Position numbers and translations under genes: made by a program
Shown here: positions 33,125 through 42,413 of the stretch, one piece after another
Layout of the letters: the number at the start of each line of letters is the position of its first letter
Numbering within the stretch: position 1 is the stretch's first letter
Assembly: GCA_002419385.1 (NCBI GenBank)
Contig: DIFZ01000045.1
Span: 11,868 to 75,867 of the forward strand
Length of the DNA: 64,000 bases
Reading direction: 5' to 3'
Source of the DNA: Geobacter sp. UBA5735
GTDB lineage: Bacteria; Desulfobacterota; Desulfuromonadia; Geobacterales; Geobacteraceae
Notes under the pieces: generated by a model
What the model was told of the DNA's origin: nothing
Databases searched by the model: none
The model's input: only the letters and a program-made list of their open reading frames with translations

Positions 33125-34386
33125 AGATTTCAACGCTTTCCATCGGTGACGAGGTCATTTTCGGCGAGATTGTCGACACCAATGCCCCCCATATAGCGGC
33201 GCGCCTGTACGACGAAGGCTTCAAGGTCCGGCAGCACCTGTGCGTCGGCGACAGCGAGCCTGACATCATCGAGGCGGTGGAGGCCCTGGCGGGCCACAAC
33301 GATTTCGTCATCGCCACCGGCGGGCTCGGCCCTACGGTGGACGACCTGACTGCCCGTGCCGTGGCCCGGGCCACGGGCCGCCGCCTCATCCTGAACGACG
33401 ATGCCCTGGCCCACCTCAAGGAACGCTACCGGGCAATGGGCCGCGAGCTGCTGCGGGCCAGCGAGAAGCAGGCGCTCCTGCCGTCCAAGTCCACCCTGAT
33501 CCCGAACCCGCTGGGGACGGCATGCGGTTTCATCGTTCCCCACAAGGGAAGTTTTCTGCTTTTCCTGCCGGGTGTCCCGGTCGAGATGAAAAAGATGCTT
33601 GAGGAAACGGTCATCCCGTTCATCATTTCCAGGAGCAGACAGTCTTCCCTGGTGAAAACGCGGTTTCTCAGGGTTTTCGGACTCTCGGAGCCCCAGACCG
33701 AAGAGTTGCTGAGGGGACTTTCCCGGCCCGACGACGGGTTGACCATTGCGTATTGCGTCGATTTCCCCGAAATCGAGGTCAAGCTGCGCGGCCAGGGAGA
33801 GGACGAGGCCATGCTGCAGGAGGCTCTGCTCCTCATGGAGCAGCAGGTGAGGGAGAGGCTCGGCGACCATGTCGTAGCGCTGGGTGAGGAGACCATCGAT
33901 ACCGTGGTAGCGGCTCTGTTCCGGGAAAAGGGGGTGACCCTGTCTCTGGCGGAGTCGTGCACCGGTGGCCTCGTCGCCAAGAGGATTACCGACATGGCCG
34001 GCAGCTCCGCATATTTTCTGGAAGGCGCTGTGACGTATGGCAACGCGGCCAAGACACGGCAGCTTCAGGTCCCTGTCGAACTGCTGGAAAAGGAAGGCGC
34101 CGTGAGCGCTGCGGTTGCCATGGCCATGGCCAGAGGCATCCGCAGGGCCAGCGGGAGCGACATCGGCCTGGCCGTCACCGGGATCGCCGGCCCGGATGGG
34201 GGGTCGGAGGACAAACCAGTGGGCACCGTGTTCGTGGCCCTGGCCGGCCGTTCGGACTGCACTGCCAAGCGGTACCGGTTCAACGGCAGCCGGGACAGGA
34301 TCCGCGCATTAACGGCCTTCACGGCCATGGACTGGCTGCGCAGGCATCTCCTGTCACTGCCGGACGTTGAGAAGAGTGAAGAGTGA
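33121..34386 (+). CDS. cinA: CinA: competence/damage-inducible protein, NMN deamidase
   Basis: 421 residues from ATG 33121; a longer frame into pgpA is spurious. The N-terminal COG1058/molybdopterin-binding-like domain has SIGDEVIFGEIVDTN and ATGGLGPTVDDLTARA. The C-terminal nicotinamide-nucleotide amidohydrolase domain has SLAESCTGGLVAKRITDMAG, with the catalytic Ser, and GIAGPDGGSEDKPVGTVF. It converts nicotinamide mononucleotide to the nicotinate form, feeding NAD recycling. It is translationally coupled to pgpA and lies 203 bases before recA, a common neighbour. The NaMN it makes is a precursor of the LarB substrate. Confidence 0.93.
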   Translation: MKISTLSIGDEVIFGEIVDTNAPHIAARLYDEGFKVRQHLCVGDSEPDIIEAVEALAGHNDFVIATGGLGPTVDDLTARAVARATGRRLILNDDALAHLKERYRAMGRELLRASEKQALLPSKSTLIPNPLGTACGFIVPHKGSFLLFLPGVPVEMKKMLEETVIPFIISRSRQSSLVKTRFLRVFGLSEPQTEELLRGLSRPDDGLTIAYCVDFPEIEVKLRGQGEDEAMLQEALLLMEQQVRERLGDHVVALGEETIDTVVAALFREKGVTLSLAESCTGGLVAKRITDMAGSSAYFLEGAVTYGNAAKTRQLQVPVELLEKEGAVSAAVAMAMARGIRRASGSDIGLAVTGIAGPDGGSEDKPVGTVFVALAGRSDCTAKRYRFNGSRDRIRALTAFTAMDWLRRHLLSLPDVEKSEE

Positions 34387-34390
34387 AGGG

Positions 34391-34480
34391 TGAAAGGCGG
34401 CCATGGCCGCCGAAGCCGTTTTGTGGCGACGGATGAAAGGCCTTGGCCGCCGAAGCCGTTCTTTGGCGAAGGCGGCAGGG
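34391..34480. repeat. Imperfect tandem duplication with a 16-bp palindrome
   Basis: The block GGCCGCCGAAGCCGTT occurs at 34405-34420 and again at 34445-34460, each inside a unit of about 40 bases starting TGAAAGG. The first unit contains the perfect palindrome GGCGGCCATGGCCGCC (34396-34411). It lies between cinA and recA, upstream of a weak sigma-70-like recA promoter (TTGAAA near 34492, TATTTC 18 bases on). No clear LexA palindrome was seen. Confidence 0.7.
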
Positions 34481-34589
34481 CAAAGATAAACTTGAAAAAC
34501 CAACGTAAATTGTGCTATTTCTGGACCGTTGCCGCTTCGGGACATGGCAGTGGCGGTACCCGGAGACATGGCGACAGGAGGCGATATCC

Positions 34590-35606
34590 ATGCTGGAGAA
34601 AGAAAAGGCGGTTGATCTCGCGGTAAGCCAGATCGAAAAGCAGTTCGGCAAAGGCGCCATAATGCGCCTGGGAAATGATGAACCATTGCCTGATGTGGCT
34701 TCAATTCCAACAGGCTCCATTTCCCTGGATATGGCCCTTGGTGTGGGGGGGGTGCCCCGGGGACGTGTCATAGAGATCTTCGGCCCCGAATCGTCCGGCA
34801 AGACCACCCTGGCCCTGCACATCGTGGCGGAGGCCCAGAAGCTGGGAGGCATAGCAGCCTTCGTTGATGCCGAACACGCCCTGGACATCGGGTATGCCAG
34901 GAAGCTCGGCGTACGGACCGACGACCTGCTGGTTTCACAGCCCGATACCGGCGAGCAGGCGCTGGAGATAGCGGAAATGCTCGTCAGAAGCGGCGCTATC
35001 GATGTGCTCGTCGTCGATTCGGTGGCGGCCCTGGTTCCCAAGGCTGAAATCGAGGGGGACATGGGCGACTCGCACATGGGCCTCCAGGCCCGCCTCATGT
35101 CCCAGGCCCTGCGGAAGCTGACCGGCATCATATCCAAATCGAACTGCTGCGTGATTTTCATCAACCAGATCCGTATGAAGATCGGGGTGATGTTCGGCAA
35201 TCCCGAAACGACAACAGGCGGCAACGCCCTCAAGTTCTACGCCTCGGTCCGCCTCGATATCAGGAAGATCGCCACCCTCAAGCAGGGGAACGACGTGATC
35301 GGTTCGCGGACCAAGGTCAAAGTCGTAAAAAACAAGGTTGCGCCGCCATTCCGCGAGGTTGAGTTCGACATCCTGTATGGCGAAGGGATTTCCCGGGTCG
35401 GGGATATCCTGGACATGGCCGTGGACCGGGGCATCGTGGACAAGAGCGGCGCCTGGTTTTCCTACGGCAGCGAACGGATCGGGCAGGGGCGTGAAAACAG
35501 CAGGATATTCCTCAAGGACCATCCCGACATGCTGGCCGAGATCGAGGGCAAGCTGCTTGAACAGGCAGGCCTCGCGGCCGCAACGACTCGGGAAGAAAAG
35601 GCATAG
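34590..35606 (+). CDS. recA: Recombinase A
   Basis: 338 residues from ATG 34590, with CAGGAGG 8 bases upstream; earlier in-frame codons are discarded. It is an ATP-dependent DNA strand-exchange protein and SOS coprotease. Walker A is GPESSGKTT, Walker B is VLVVDSVAAL, and loop L2 is FINQIRMKIGVMFGNPETTTGG. The N-terminal QIEKQFGKGAIMRLG is the standard RecA start region. It is followed within 4 bases by pilT and then by recX. Confidence 0.97.
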   Translation: MLEKEKAVDLAVSQIEKQFGKGAIMRLGNDEPLPDVASIPTGSISLDMALGVGGVPRGRVIEIFGPESSGKTTLALHIVAEAQKLGGIAAFVDAEHALDIGYARKLGVRTDDLLVSQPDTGEQALEIAEMLVRSGAIDVLVVDSVAALVPKAEIEGDMGDSHMGLQARLMSQALRKLTGIISKSNCCVIFINQIRMKIGVMFGNPETTTGGNALKFYASVRLDIRKIATLKQGNDVIGSRTKVKVVKNKVAPPFREVEFDILYGEGISRVGDILDMAVDRGIVDKSGAWFSYGSERIGQGRENSRIFLKDHPDMLAEIEGKLLEQAGLAAATTREEKA

Positions 35607-35609
35607 CAC

Positions 35610-36773
35610 ATGGAACTGAATGATATTCTCACGATAGCGGTAAAGGCCAAGGGGTCCGACGTCCATATCAAGGCGGGACTGCAGCCGGTGGTGCGTATCG
35701 ACGGCAGGCTGCGGCCCATACCCAACGCGCCCCGCATGCCTGCCGAGGCAATTCGCCAGATGGCTTATTCCATGATGAACGAGAAGCAGAAAGCCCATTT
35801 CGAGGAGTTCTTCGAAGTGGACCTGGCCTACGGGATTCCCGGCCTGAGCCGTTTCCGCGTCAGCGCGTACTCCCAGCGCGGCTCCGTGGCCATGGTCTTC
35901 CGTATCATCGCCTTCGGCGTGCCGTCCTTTTCCACCCTCAATATGCCGAAAATACTGGAAAAGCTGAGTCTCGAGGAGCGCGGCCTGATCCTCGTCACCG
36001 GCACGACGGGCAGCGGCAAGTCCACCACGCTGGCCGCGATGATCGATTTCATCAACGAGAACCGCACCTGCAACGTCATTACCGTCGAAGACCCGGTGGA
36101 GTACCTGCACAAGGACAAGAAGAGCATCATCAGTCAGCGGGAGATCGGCTTCGATACCCTTACCTTCGGCAATGCCCTGAAGAGCGCACTCCGCCAGGAC
36201 CCGGACGTGATCCTGGTGGGCGAGATGCGCGACCTCGAGACCATCGAGACCGCCCTGACCGCGGCGGAAACGGGCCATCTGGTCATGTCGACCCTGCATA
36301 CCCTGGACGCTGCCGAGACGGTCAACAGGATCATCTCGGTGTTCCCGCCCTTCCACCAGCGCCAGATCAGGATGCAGCTTTCCAATGTCATCAAGGGGGT
36401 CATTTCCCAGCGCCTCGTACCCCGGGCGGACGGCAAGGGAAGGGTTCCCGCGGTCGAGGTCATGATCGGCACCTCCCGCGTCAAGGAATGCATCGACGAC
36501 AAGGAAAAGACCAAGCAGATTCCCGAGGCGATTGCCCAGGGCGTCACCTCGTACGGGATGCAAACCTTTGACCAGTCGCTCATGAGCCTGTATACGTCGA
36601 AGCTGATAACCTACGAAGAGGCGCTGCGCCAGGCAACCAACCCCGACGACTTCGCCCTGAAGATTTCCGGCATTTCCTCGACATCGAATCTTTCCTGGGA
36701 GCAGTTCGAGCACCAGGATCCCGAGGAAAACGGGGAGGAAAAGATTCCCGTCGACAAGTTCGGGAATGGGTGA
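35610..36773 (+). CDS. pilT: Type IV pilus retraction-type ATPase PilT
   Basis: 387 residues. Hexameric secretion ATPase that powers pilus retraction at the inner membrane. Walker A is GTTGSGKST, the Asp box is TVEDPVEYLH, Walker B is DPDVILVGEMRD, and the His box is HLVMSTLHTLDA. The N-terminal SDVHIKAGLQPVVRIDG is the usual PilT start. It is longer than classic PilT (about 345) by an acidic tail. Other pilus genes are absent nearby, and several PilT paralogs are common in Geobacter. It follows recA by 3 bases and overlaps recX by 8. Confidence 0.92.
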   Translation: MELNDILTIAVKAKGSDVHIKAGLQPVVRIDGRLRPIPNAPRMPAEAIRQMAYSMMNEKQKAHFEEFFEVDLAYGIPGLSRFRVSAYSQRGSVAMVFRIIAFGVPSFSTLNMPKILEKLSLEERGLILVTGTTGSGKSTTLAAMIDFINENRTCNVITVEDPVEYLHKDKKSIISQREIGFDTLTFGNALKSALRQDPDVILVGEMRDLETIETALTAAETGHLVMSTLHTLDAAETVNRIISVFPPFHQRQIRMQLSNVIKGVISQRLVPRADGKGRVPAVEVMIGTSRVKECIDDKEKTKQIPEAIAQGVTSYGMQTFDQSLMSLYTSKLITYEEALRQATNPDDFALKISGISSTSNLSWEQFEHQDPEENGEEKIPVDKFGNG

Positions 36774-37230
36774 GGAGCGCAGCGCTACTGCGTATGCTCT
36801 GAAGATTCTTGCCGTGTGCGACCGCAGCGAGGCCGAAATGCGCCGGAAGCTCGTAGTGAAGGGGTTTTCGCCCGTGACGGCCGACAGGGTCATTGAAAAG
36901 CTCCACCGCTCGGGTTACCTGGACGATGAGCGCTTTGCCTATGCGTGGGCGGAATCGGCACTACGCAACGGCAGGGGGTACGGCCATCGGCTGAAGGTCG
37001 AACTTTCCCGGCGGGGAGTGGTCGAGGACATCATCGATCATGTCCTGTGCAGGCTGGGATCTGAACATGATGAAATGGCCACGCTCGCCGGTCTGATGGC
37101 GAGGAAATTTGCGGGTTTCGATTACTGGCAAGCAGATGATCGGCAAAAACGAAGGGTCATCAGCTATTTCCAGCGTCGCGGCTTCTCCCTTGCGGCAATA
37201 CTCAGGGTGCTGCGCGAGGCTGGTGAGTAG
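36766..37230 (+). CDS. recX: Regulatory protein RecX
   Basis: 154 residues built of three-helix repeats. It binds RecA filaments and limits their activity. Family patterns are LKILAVCDRSEAEMRRKLVVKG, KLHRSGYLDDERFAYAWAES and VISYFQRRGFSLAAILRVL. The start overlaps pilT, so the recA-pilT-recX order is a single unit. The following 121 bases to alaS hold a fragment of the CCCCTCACCCGGC repeat (37277-37300). Confidence 0.9.
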   Translation: MGEERSATAYALKILAVCDRSEAEMRRKLVVKGFSPVTADRVIEKLHRSGYLDDERFAYAWAESALRNGRGYGHRLKVELSRRGVVEDIIDHVLCRLGSEHDEMATLAGLMARKFAGFDYWQADDRQKRRVISYFQRRGFSLAAILRVLREAGE

Positions 37231-37351
37231 TGGGGATGTCCTTTTTCTTTTTTGCGGATTGGGCAATTTGCTGTTCACCCCTCACCCGGCCTGCGTTGCA
37301 GGTTTGAATTGAATACGATAATTTGTTTACCGACTACGTGCAGGAGAATCC

Positions 37352-39979
37352 ATGACTGGAAAAGAAATTCGGGAAAGATTCCTGAAATATTTCGCCGAAC
37401 GGGGCCATGCCGTCGTCCCCAGTTCCAACCTCATTCCGAAGAACGACCCGACCCTGCTGTTCACCAATGCGGGCATGAACCAGTTCAAGGACCTTTTCCT
37501 GGGGCTGGAAAAGCGCGACTACATCAGAGCATGCAGTTCCCAGAAGTGCGTCCGGGCGGGCGGCAAGCACAACGATCTGGAAAATGTGGGGCGGACGGCC
37601 CGCCACCATACCTTCTTCGAAATGCTGGGAAATTTTTCCTTTGGCGATTACTTCAAGAAACAGGCCATTGCCTTTGCCTGGGAATTCCTGACGGAAGATC
37701 TCAAGCTGGACAGGAACAGGCTCTCTGTTTCCGTCTACAAGGATGACGACGAGGCCGCCGATATCTGGCACAACCAGGAAGGCGTGCCCCTGGAGCGGAT
37801 CTACCGTTTCGACGAGGACAACTTCTGGTCCATGGGCGACACCGGCCCCTGCGGCCCCTGCACCGAGATCTTCTGGGACAATGGCCCCGGGACCGGCTGC
37901 GGCAGCCCCGACTGCGCCGTGGGTTGCGACTGCGACCGCTACATGGAAATCTGGAACAACGTCTTCATGCAGTTCAACCGTGACGCCACAGGGGTCATGA
38001 CCCCCCTGCCCAAGCCCTCGGTGGACACCGGCATGGGGTTGGAGCGGATCGCGACGGTCATGCAGGGCGTGACCTCCAACTACGATACCGACCTTATCCA
38101 GGGCATCATACGCCACGTGGAAAAGCTGTCCGGCAAGCGCTACCGCGAAGATGGGAAGGACGATGTTTCCATGCGGGTGATCGCCGACCATTCCCGGGCC
38201 ATAACCTTTCTCATCTGTGACGGCGTCCTGCCCAGCAACGAGGGGCGGGGTTACGTGCTGCGCCGCATCATGCGCCGCGCCGCCCGCCACGCCAAGATGC
38301 TCGGCGTCTCGGAGCCGGTCCTCTACCGGATGGTCGATGCCGTCAGCTCGGTCATGGGAGACGCCTATCCCGACCTCCTCCAGCGTGAGGAGTACATCAG
38401 GAAGGTCGTCCGTGCCGAAGAAGAACGCTTTGCCGAAACCCTGGACAACGGCCTCAGGATCCTGAACGATGAGGTTGCAGCTCTGAAGGGCCGGGGTCTT
38501 TCCGTCATTCCCGGTGAAACTGTGTTCAAGCTCTACGACACCTATGGATTCCCCGTCGACCTGACTGCCGATATCGTCCTGAGCGAAGGCTTTACCGTGG
38601 ACGAGGAGGGCTTCGAAAGCTGCATGGAACGCCAGCGGGAGCTTGCCCGTGAACACTGGAAGGGTTCGGGAGACGAGCGGGTGTCGGCTGTGTACAAGAG
38701 CCTCCACGGGGAGGGGCTCCGGACGGTTTTCACCGGCTACGACGAACGGACGGCTTATTCTGTCATCACAGCGGTTGTGCGGGACGGCGTGAAGGTTGCA
38801 GAGGCCGGTCCCGGCGAAGGGGTTGACGTGATTACCGAGAGCACGCCCTTTTACGGCGAAAGCGGCGGCCAGGCGGGCGACCGCGGTGAAATCTCCACCG
38901 GGAGCGCGCACCTGGAAGTCCTCGCCACCCTGAAACCCGTGCCTGACCTGACAGTGCACCGGGCAGTGGTGAAGGAAGGGACGGTACGTGTCGGCGACGC
39001 TGCCGATCTCAAGGTTGCCGATGCGGAACGGTCTGCGACGGCCCGCAACCATACCGCGACCCATCTGCTCCAGGCAGCACTGCGGCAGGTGCTCGGCGAC
39101 CACGTGAAACAGTCCGGCTCCCTGGTGAACAGGGACCACCTGCGCTTCGATTTCACCCACTTTTCCGCGATGACAGCAGAAGAGCTCGAACTGGTTGAAG
39201 ACCTGGTGAACGCAAATATCATGGATAATTCGGAGGTCACGGCGCGGGAGATGTCGCTGGACAAGGCCATGGAAAGCGGCGCAACAGCCCTGTTCGACGA
39301 GAAATACGGCGACCGGGTACGCGTGGTCAAGGTGGGAGACGTAAGCGCCGAGTTTTGCGGCGGCACCCATGTCCGGGCCTCGGGAGATATCGGTCTGTTC
39401 AAGATCGTATCGGAATCGGGCATTGCTGCCGGTGTCCGGCGCATCGAAGCCCTGACCGGCACCGGGGCACTGCGGTATGCACGGTGCCTGGAAGACGAGC
39501 GGAAGAAAATAGCCTCGCTGCTGAAGGCCGAAGGGGGCGACACGGTGGACCGGGTTGCCCGACTCGTTGCCCGCCAGAAGGAGCTTCAGCGGGAAATCGA
39601 GGCCCTCCAGGGCAAGCTCAACGCCTCGGCCTCGGCCGATCTCCTGGCCGGCGTCAGGGACATCGGCGGCGTCAAGGCGCTGGCGGTCAAGGTCGATATG
39701 GACGACCCGAAGGGGCTGCGGGAACTGTCCGACAGCCTGAAGGACCGGCTCGGCTCGGGCGTTTTAGCCATCGGCACGGAAAAGGACGGCAAGGCCACCC
39801 TGCTGGTGGCGGTGACGAAGGACCTGACCGGCCGCTTCAAGGCCGGAGACCTTATCAAGGGACTGGCGCCGCTCATCGGGGGGAGCGGCGGCGGCAAGCC
39901 GGAACTGGCACAGGCCGGAGGCAGCATGCCTGAGAAACTGGGTGAGGCGTTGGAGAAGTTGTACTCCTTGCTTGCCTGA
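37352..39979 (+). CDS. alaS: Alanyl-tRNA synthetase
   Basis: 875 residues, normal full length. The class II aminoacylation core has FTNAGMNQFKDLFLG, RTARHHTFFEMLGNFSFGDY and GMGLERIATVMQG. The editing domain carries the NHTATHLLQAALR metal site and the CGGTHVRASGDI cysteine block. The C-terminal coiled coil and Gly-rich C-Ala domain end in GGSGGGKPELAQAGG. The long predicted frame on the opposite strand over most of this gene is a coding shadow. Confidence 0.97.
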   Translation: MTGKEIRERFLKYFAERGHAVVPSSNLIPKNDPTLLFTNAGMNQFKDLFLGLEKRDYIRACSSQKCVRAGGKHNDLENVGRTARHHTFFEMLGNFSFGDYFKKQAIAFAWEFLTEDLKLDRNRLSVSVYKDDDEAADIWHNQEGVPLERIYRFDEDNFWSMGDTGPCGPCTEIFWDNGPGTGCGSPDCAVGCDCDRYMEIWNNVFMQFNRDATGVMTPLPKPSVDTGMGLERIATVMQGVTSNYDTDLIQGIIRHVEKLSGKRYREDGKDDVSMRVIADHSRAITFLICDGVLPSNEGRGYVLRRIMRRAARHAKMLGVSEPVLYRMVDAVSSVMGDAYPDLLQREEYIRKVVRAEEERFAETLDNGLRILNDEVAALKGRGLSVIPGETVFKLYDTYGFPVDLTADIVLSEGFTVDEEGFESCMERQRELAREHWKGSGDERVSAVYKSLHGEGLRTVFTGYDERTAYSVITAVVRDGVKVAEAGPGEGVDVITESTPFYGESGGQAGDRGEISTGSAHLEVLATLKPVPDLTVHRAVVKEGTVRVGDAADLKVADAERSATARNHTATHLLQAALRQVLGDHVKQSGSLVNRDHLRFDFTHFSAMTAEELELVEDLVNANIMDNSEVTAREMSLDKAMESGATALFDEKYGDRVRVVKVGDVSAEFCGGTHVRASGDIGLFKIVSESGIAAGVRRIEALTGTGALRYARCLEDERKKIASLLKAEGGDTVDRVARLVARQKELQREIEALQGKLNASASADLLAGVRDIGGVKALAVKVDMDDPKGLRELSDSLKDRLGSGVLAIGTEKDGKATLLVAVTKDLTGRFKAGDLIKGLAPLIGGSGGGKPELAQAGGSMPEKLGEALEKLYSLLA

Positions 39980-39987
39980 CGGCAAGC

Positions 39988-40015
39988 GGCACAAGGCACA
40001 AGGCACAGGGCACAA
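39988..40015. repeat. Four phased heptamers GGCACAA
   Basis: GGCACAA GGCACAA GGCACAG GGCACAA follow in exact 7-base register, just after alaS. A longer element built from the same heptamer lies between dapA and dapB (49312-49481). Confidence 0.85.
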
Positions 40016-40042
40016 GGTAAAAATCGGTTTACAATCGGCTTT

Positions 40043-40279
40043 AAATCCCCCCCTGCCCCCCTTTCTCAAAGGGGGGAGACCCGATATGTGCCTCCCCCTT
40101 TATGAAAGGGGGATTGCAACTATTGAAGGGGCAACCCCCCGTGGTTGCCCTTGAAGGCAGGAAACCAATTTCATAACCACCCCTGCCCTTGCGGGCTTCC
40201 CCTCCTTGGCAAGGAGGGGGTAATCACCGCCGCTCCAATTGGCTCCCCCTCTTTGACAAGGAGGGGGCCGGGGGGTGGT
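40043..40279. repeat. Composite of dispersed palindromic repeats between alaS and argB
   Basis: At least three repeat types are packed here: AAATCCCCCCC-type hairpins at 40043-40080 and 40091-40115 (as in the larB-larC element), a GGGGCAACC/GGTTGCCC hairpin at about 40127-40150, and an element 40176-40279. The last has inverted ends ACCACCCC/GGGGTGGT and two internal CCTCC-TTG-CAAGGAGG stems, like 44665-44721. The last element ends 15 bases before argB. No gene is seen in this 314-base gap. Confidence 0.75.
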
Positions 40280-40293
40280 CGAGGTAATCAACC

Positions 40294-41172
40294 ATGCAAA
40301 AACTGATCGAAAAGGCCAACACGCTGCTGGAGGCCCTGCCCTACATCCGCAGGTTCAGCGGCAAGACCATCGTCATCAAATACGGCGGCCATGCCATGGC
40401 CGATGAGGAACTGAAAAAGTCCTTTGCCCTTGACATCATCCTGCTGAAATACATCGGCATCAACCCGGTCATCGTCCATGGCGGCGGCCCTCAGATCAAC
40501 GAGACCCTCAAGCGCTACGGCATCGTTTCCGAATTCGTGCGCGGTATGCGCGTGACAGACGCGGCTACCATGGGCGTGGTAGAGATGGTGCTTACCGGGC
40601 AGGTCAACCGTGAAGTGGTCGGGTACCTGAACCAGCACGGCGGCAAGGCGGTGGGACTCTCCGGCAAGGACGGGGGCCTGCTCCTCTGCACGAAGCTTCT
40701 CCAGGAAGTGGTCGGGGAAAACGGCGTGCCGGAAAAAGTCGACATGGGATTTGTCGGCGAAATCGTCAAGGTAGATCCCACCATCATCGAAACCCTGGAA
40801 AAGGAGCGTTTCATCCCCGTCATCGCTCCGGTCGGGGTCGGGGCCGGCGGTGAGAGCTACAATATCAACGCCGACCTGGTTGCCGGCAAGGTGGCCGCGT
40901 CGCTCAAGGCGGAAAAGCTCATCCTCCTCACGGACGTGTCCGGCGTCAAGGACCGTGACGGGCAGCTCCTTTCCAGCATCAGGCTGGCCGATATCCCGTC
41001 ACTTATTGACGGAGGAGTCATCACCGGCGGCATGATCCCGAAGGTGACCTGCTGCGTTGAGGCTCTGCAGGAGGGTACGGGCAAGGCCCACATCATCGAC
41101 GGCCGGGTCGAGCATGCGGTATTGCTCGAGATATTCACCGACGTTGGCATCGGAACGGAGATACGATCATGA
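40294..41172 (+). CDS. argB: Acetylglutamate kinase
   Basis: 292 residues. Phosphorylates N-acetylglutamate, the second step of arginine synthesis and often feedback-regulated by arginine. KTIVIKYGGHAM, VIVHGGGPQINETL, VNREVVGYLNQHGGKAVGLSGKDGG and INADLVAGKVA are the substrate and ATP loops. It heads the argBDFGH series, and its stop overlaps argD (ATGA). Its ribosome-binding region (GAGG) sits directly at the edge of the upstream repeat element. Confidence 0.95.
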   Translation: MQKLIEKANTLLEALPYIRRFSGKTIVIKYGGHAMADEELKKSFALDIILLKYIGINPVIVHGGGPQINETLKRYGIVSEFVRGMRVTDAATMGVVEMVLTGQVNREVVGYLNQHGGKAVGLSGKDGGLLLCTKLLQEVVGENGVPEKVDMGFVGEIVKVDPTIIETLEKERFIPVIAPVGVGAGGESYNINADLVAGKVAASLKAEKLILLTDVSGVKDRDGQLLSSIRLADIPSLIDGGVITGGMIPKVTCCVEALQEGTGKAHIIDGRVEHAVLLEIFTDVGIGTEIRS

Positions 41173-42359
41173 ATTCCCAGCAATGGATTAAAAAATCCGA
41201 CAACTATGTGATGAAGAATTACGGCAGGTACCCCATTGTGGCCGTAAAGGGCAAGGGATGCCGGGTATGGGATGCGGACGGCAAGGAGTACCTGGACTTC
41301 CTGGCCGGCATCGCGGTCAACAACCTGGGCCACTGCCATCCGCGGATCGTCGAGGCGCTGCGCAAACAGGCAGGGGAAATGATCCACTGCTCCAACCTCT
41401 ACCATATCCCCCCCCAGATCGAGCTCGCCGAACTGCTCTGCCAGAACTCGTTTGCCCAGAAGGTATTCTTCTGCAACAGCGGAGCGGAAGCCAACGAGGC
41501 GGCCATCAAGCTGGCGCGCAAATACAGCCGGGAAAAGTACGGGCAGGAGCGCTTCGAAATCATTACCGCTTCCGAGTCGTTCCACGGCCGGACCATGGCA
41601 ACCCTCTCCGCAACCGGGCAGGAAAAGATCCAGCGCTTTTTCGATCCGCTCCTGCATGGCTTCACCCACGTTCCTTACAACGACGTGGCTGCGCTGGAAA
41701 AAGCCGTCAGCTCCCGCACCTGCGCAGTCATGCTGGAACCGATCCAGGGAGAGAGCGGCGTGAACGTCCCGTCTCCGGATTATTTCCGCGAGATCCGGCG
41801 TATCTGCGACAAGAATTCCGTGCTGCTGATCTTTGACGAGGTTCAGGTGGGCATGGGCCGGACGGGCCATCTCTTTGCCTATGAGCATTTTGGGGTTGCT
41901 CCCGACATCATGACCCTGGCCAAGGCTCTGGCCGGTGGTGCGCCCATCGGCGCAATGCTGACAACAGACGAATATGCCGCGGCATTCACTCCCGGCAGCC
42001 ACGGCTCGACCTTTGGCGGCAATCCCCTGGTCACGGCCGCGGCAGTTGCTGCCATGCGTACCATAAGCGAAGAGGGTTTCCTTGAACGCGTCATTGAGAT
42101 GGGAAATTACCTGCGGGACAGACTCAGGGAAGTCGGCGCCAGATATCCGTTTGTCACTGAGGTTCGTGGTATCGGGCTGATGATCGGCGTGGGGCTCTCG
42201 ATTCCGGGAGCGGACATCATCCGCAAGGGTCACGAGCGGGGCCTGCTGTTGAACTGTACCCATGATACGGTCCTCAGGTTCGTGCCGCCGCTGGTGGTGA
42301 CCAGGGAAGAGATTGACGAGATGCTGGTGATTCTCGACGGGATCCTGGCGGAACTGTAG
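41169..42359 (+). CDS. argD: Acetylornithine aminotransferase
   Basis: 396 residues. PLP class III aminotransferase that forms N-acetylornithine; it can often also act in lysine synthesis, though DapL covers that step here. FCNSGAEANEAAIKLARKY and FHGRTMATLSATGQ bind PLP. LIFDEVQVGMGRTG holds the PLP-contacting Asp, and the Schiff-base Lys is in MTLAKALAGGAPIGAM. It is coupled to argB and lies 54 bases before argF. Confidence 0.95.
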   Translation: MNSQQWIKKSDNYVMKNYGRYPIVAVKGKGCRVWDADGKEYLDFLAGIAVNNLGHCHPRIVEALRKQAGEMIHCSNLYHIPPQIELAELLCQNSFAQKVFFCNSGAEANEAAIKLARKYSREKYGQERFEIITASESFHGRTMATLSATGQEKIQRFFDPLLHGFTHVPYNDVAALEKAVSSRTCAVMLEPIQGESGVNVPSPDYFREIRRICDKNSVLLIFDEVQVGMGRTGHLFAYEHFGVAPDIMTLAKALAGGAPIGAMLTTDEYAAAFTPGSHGSTFGGNPLVTAAAVAAMRTISEEGFLERVIEMGNYLRDRLREVGARYPFVTEVRGIGLMIGVGLSIPGADIIRKGHERGLLLNCTHDTVLRFVPPLVVTREEIDEMLVILDGILAEL

Positions 42360-42413
42360 CTTCACGGACGCAGCCACTGCGTCCCATCATTGAAATGAAC
42401 AGAGGGATACTCA

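Noticed and set aside
34935..36893. 652-codon open frame on the minus strand opposite recA and pilT
   Set aside because: It runs antisense across two certain genes, has no recognisable domain and reflects GC-rich third positions. The same holds for the long antisense frames over alaS, the U32 gene, argD and argG.
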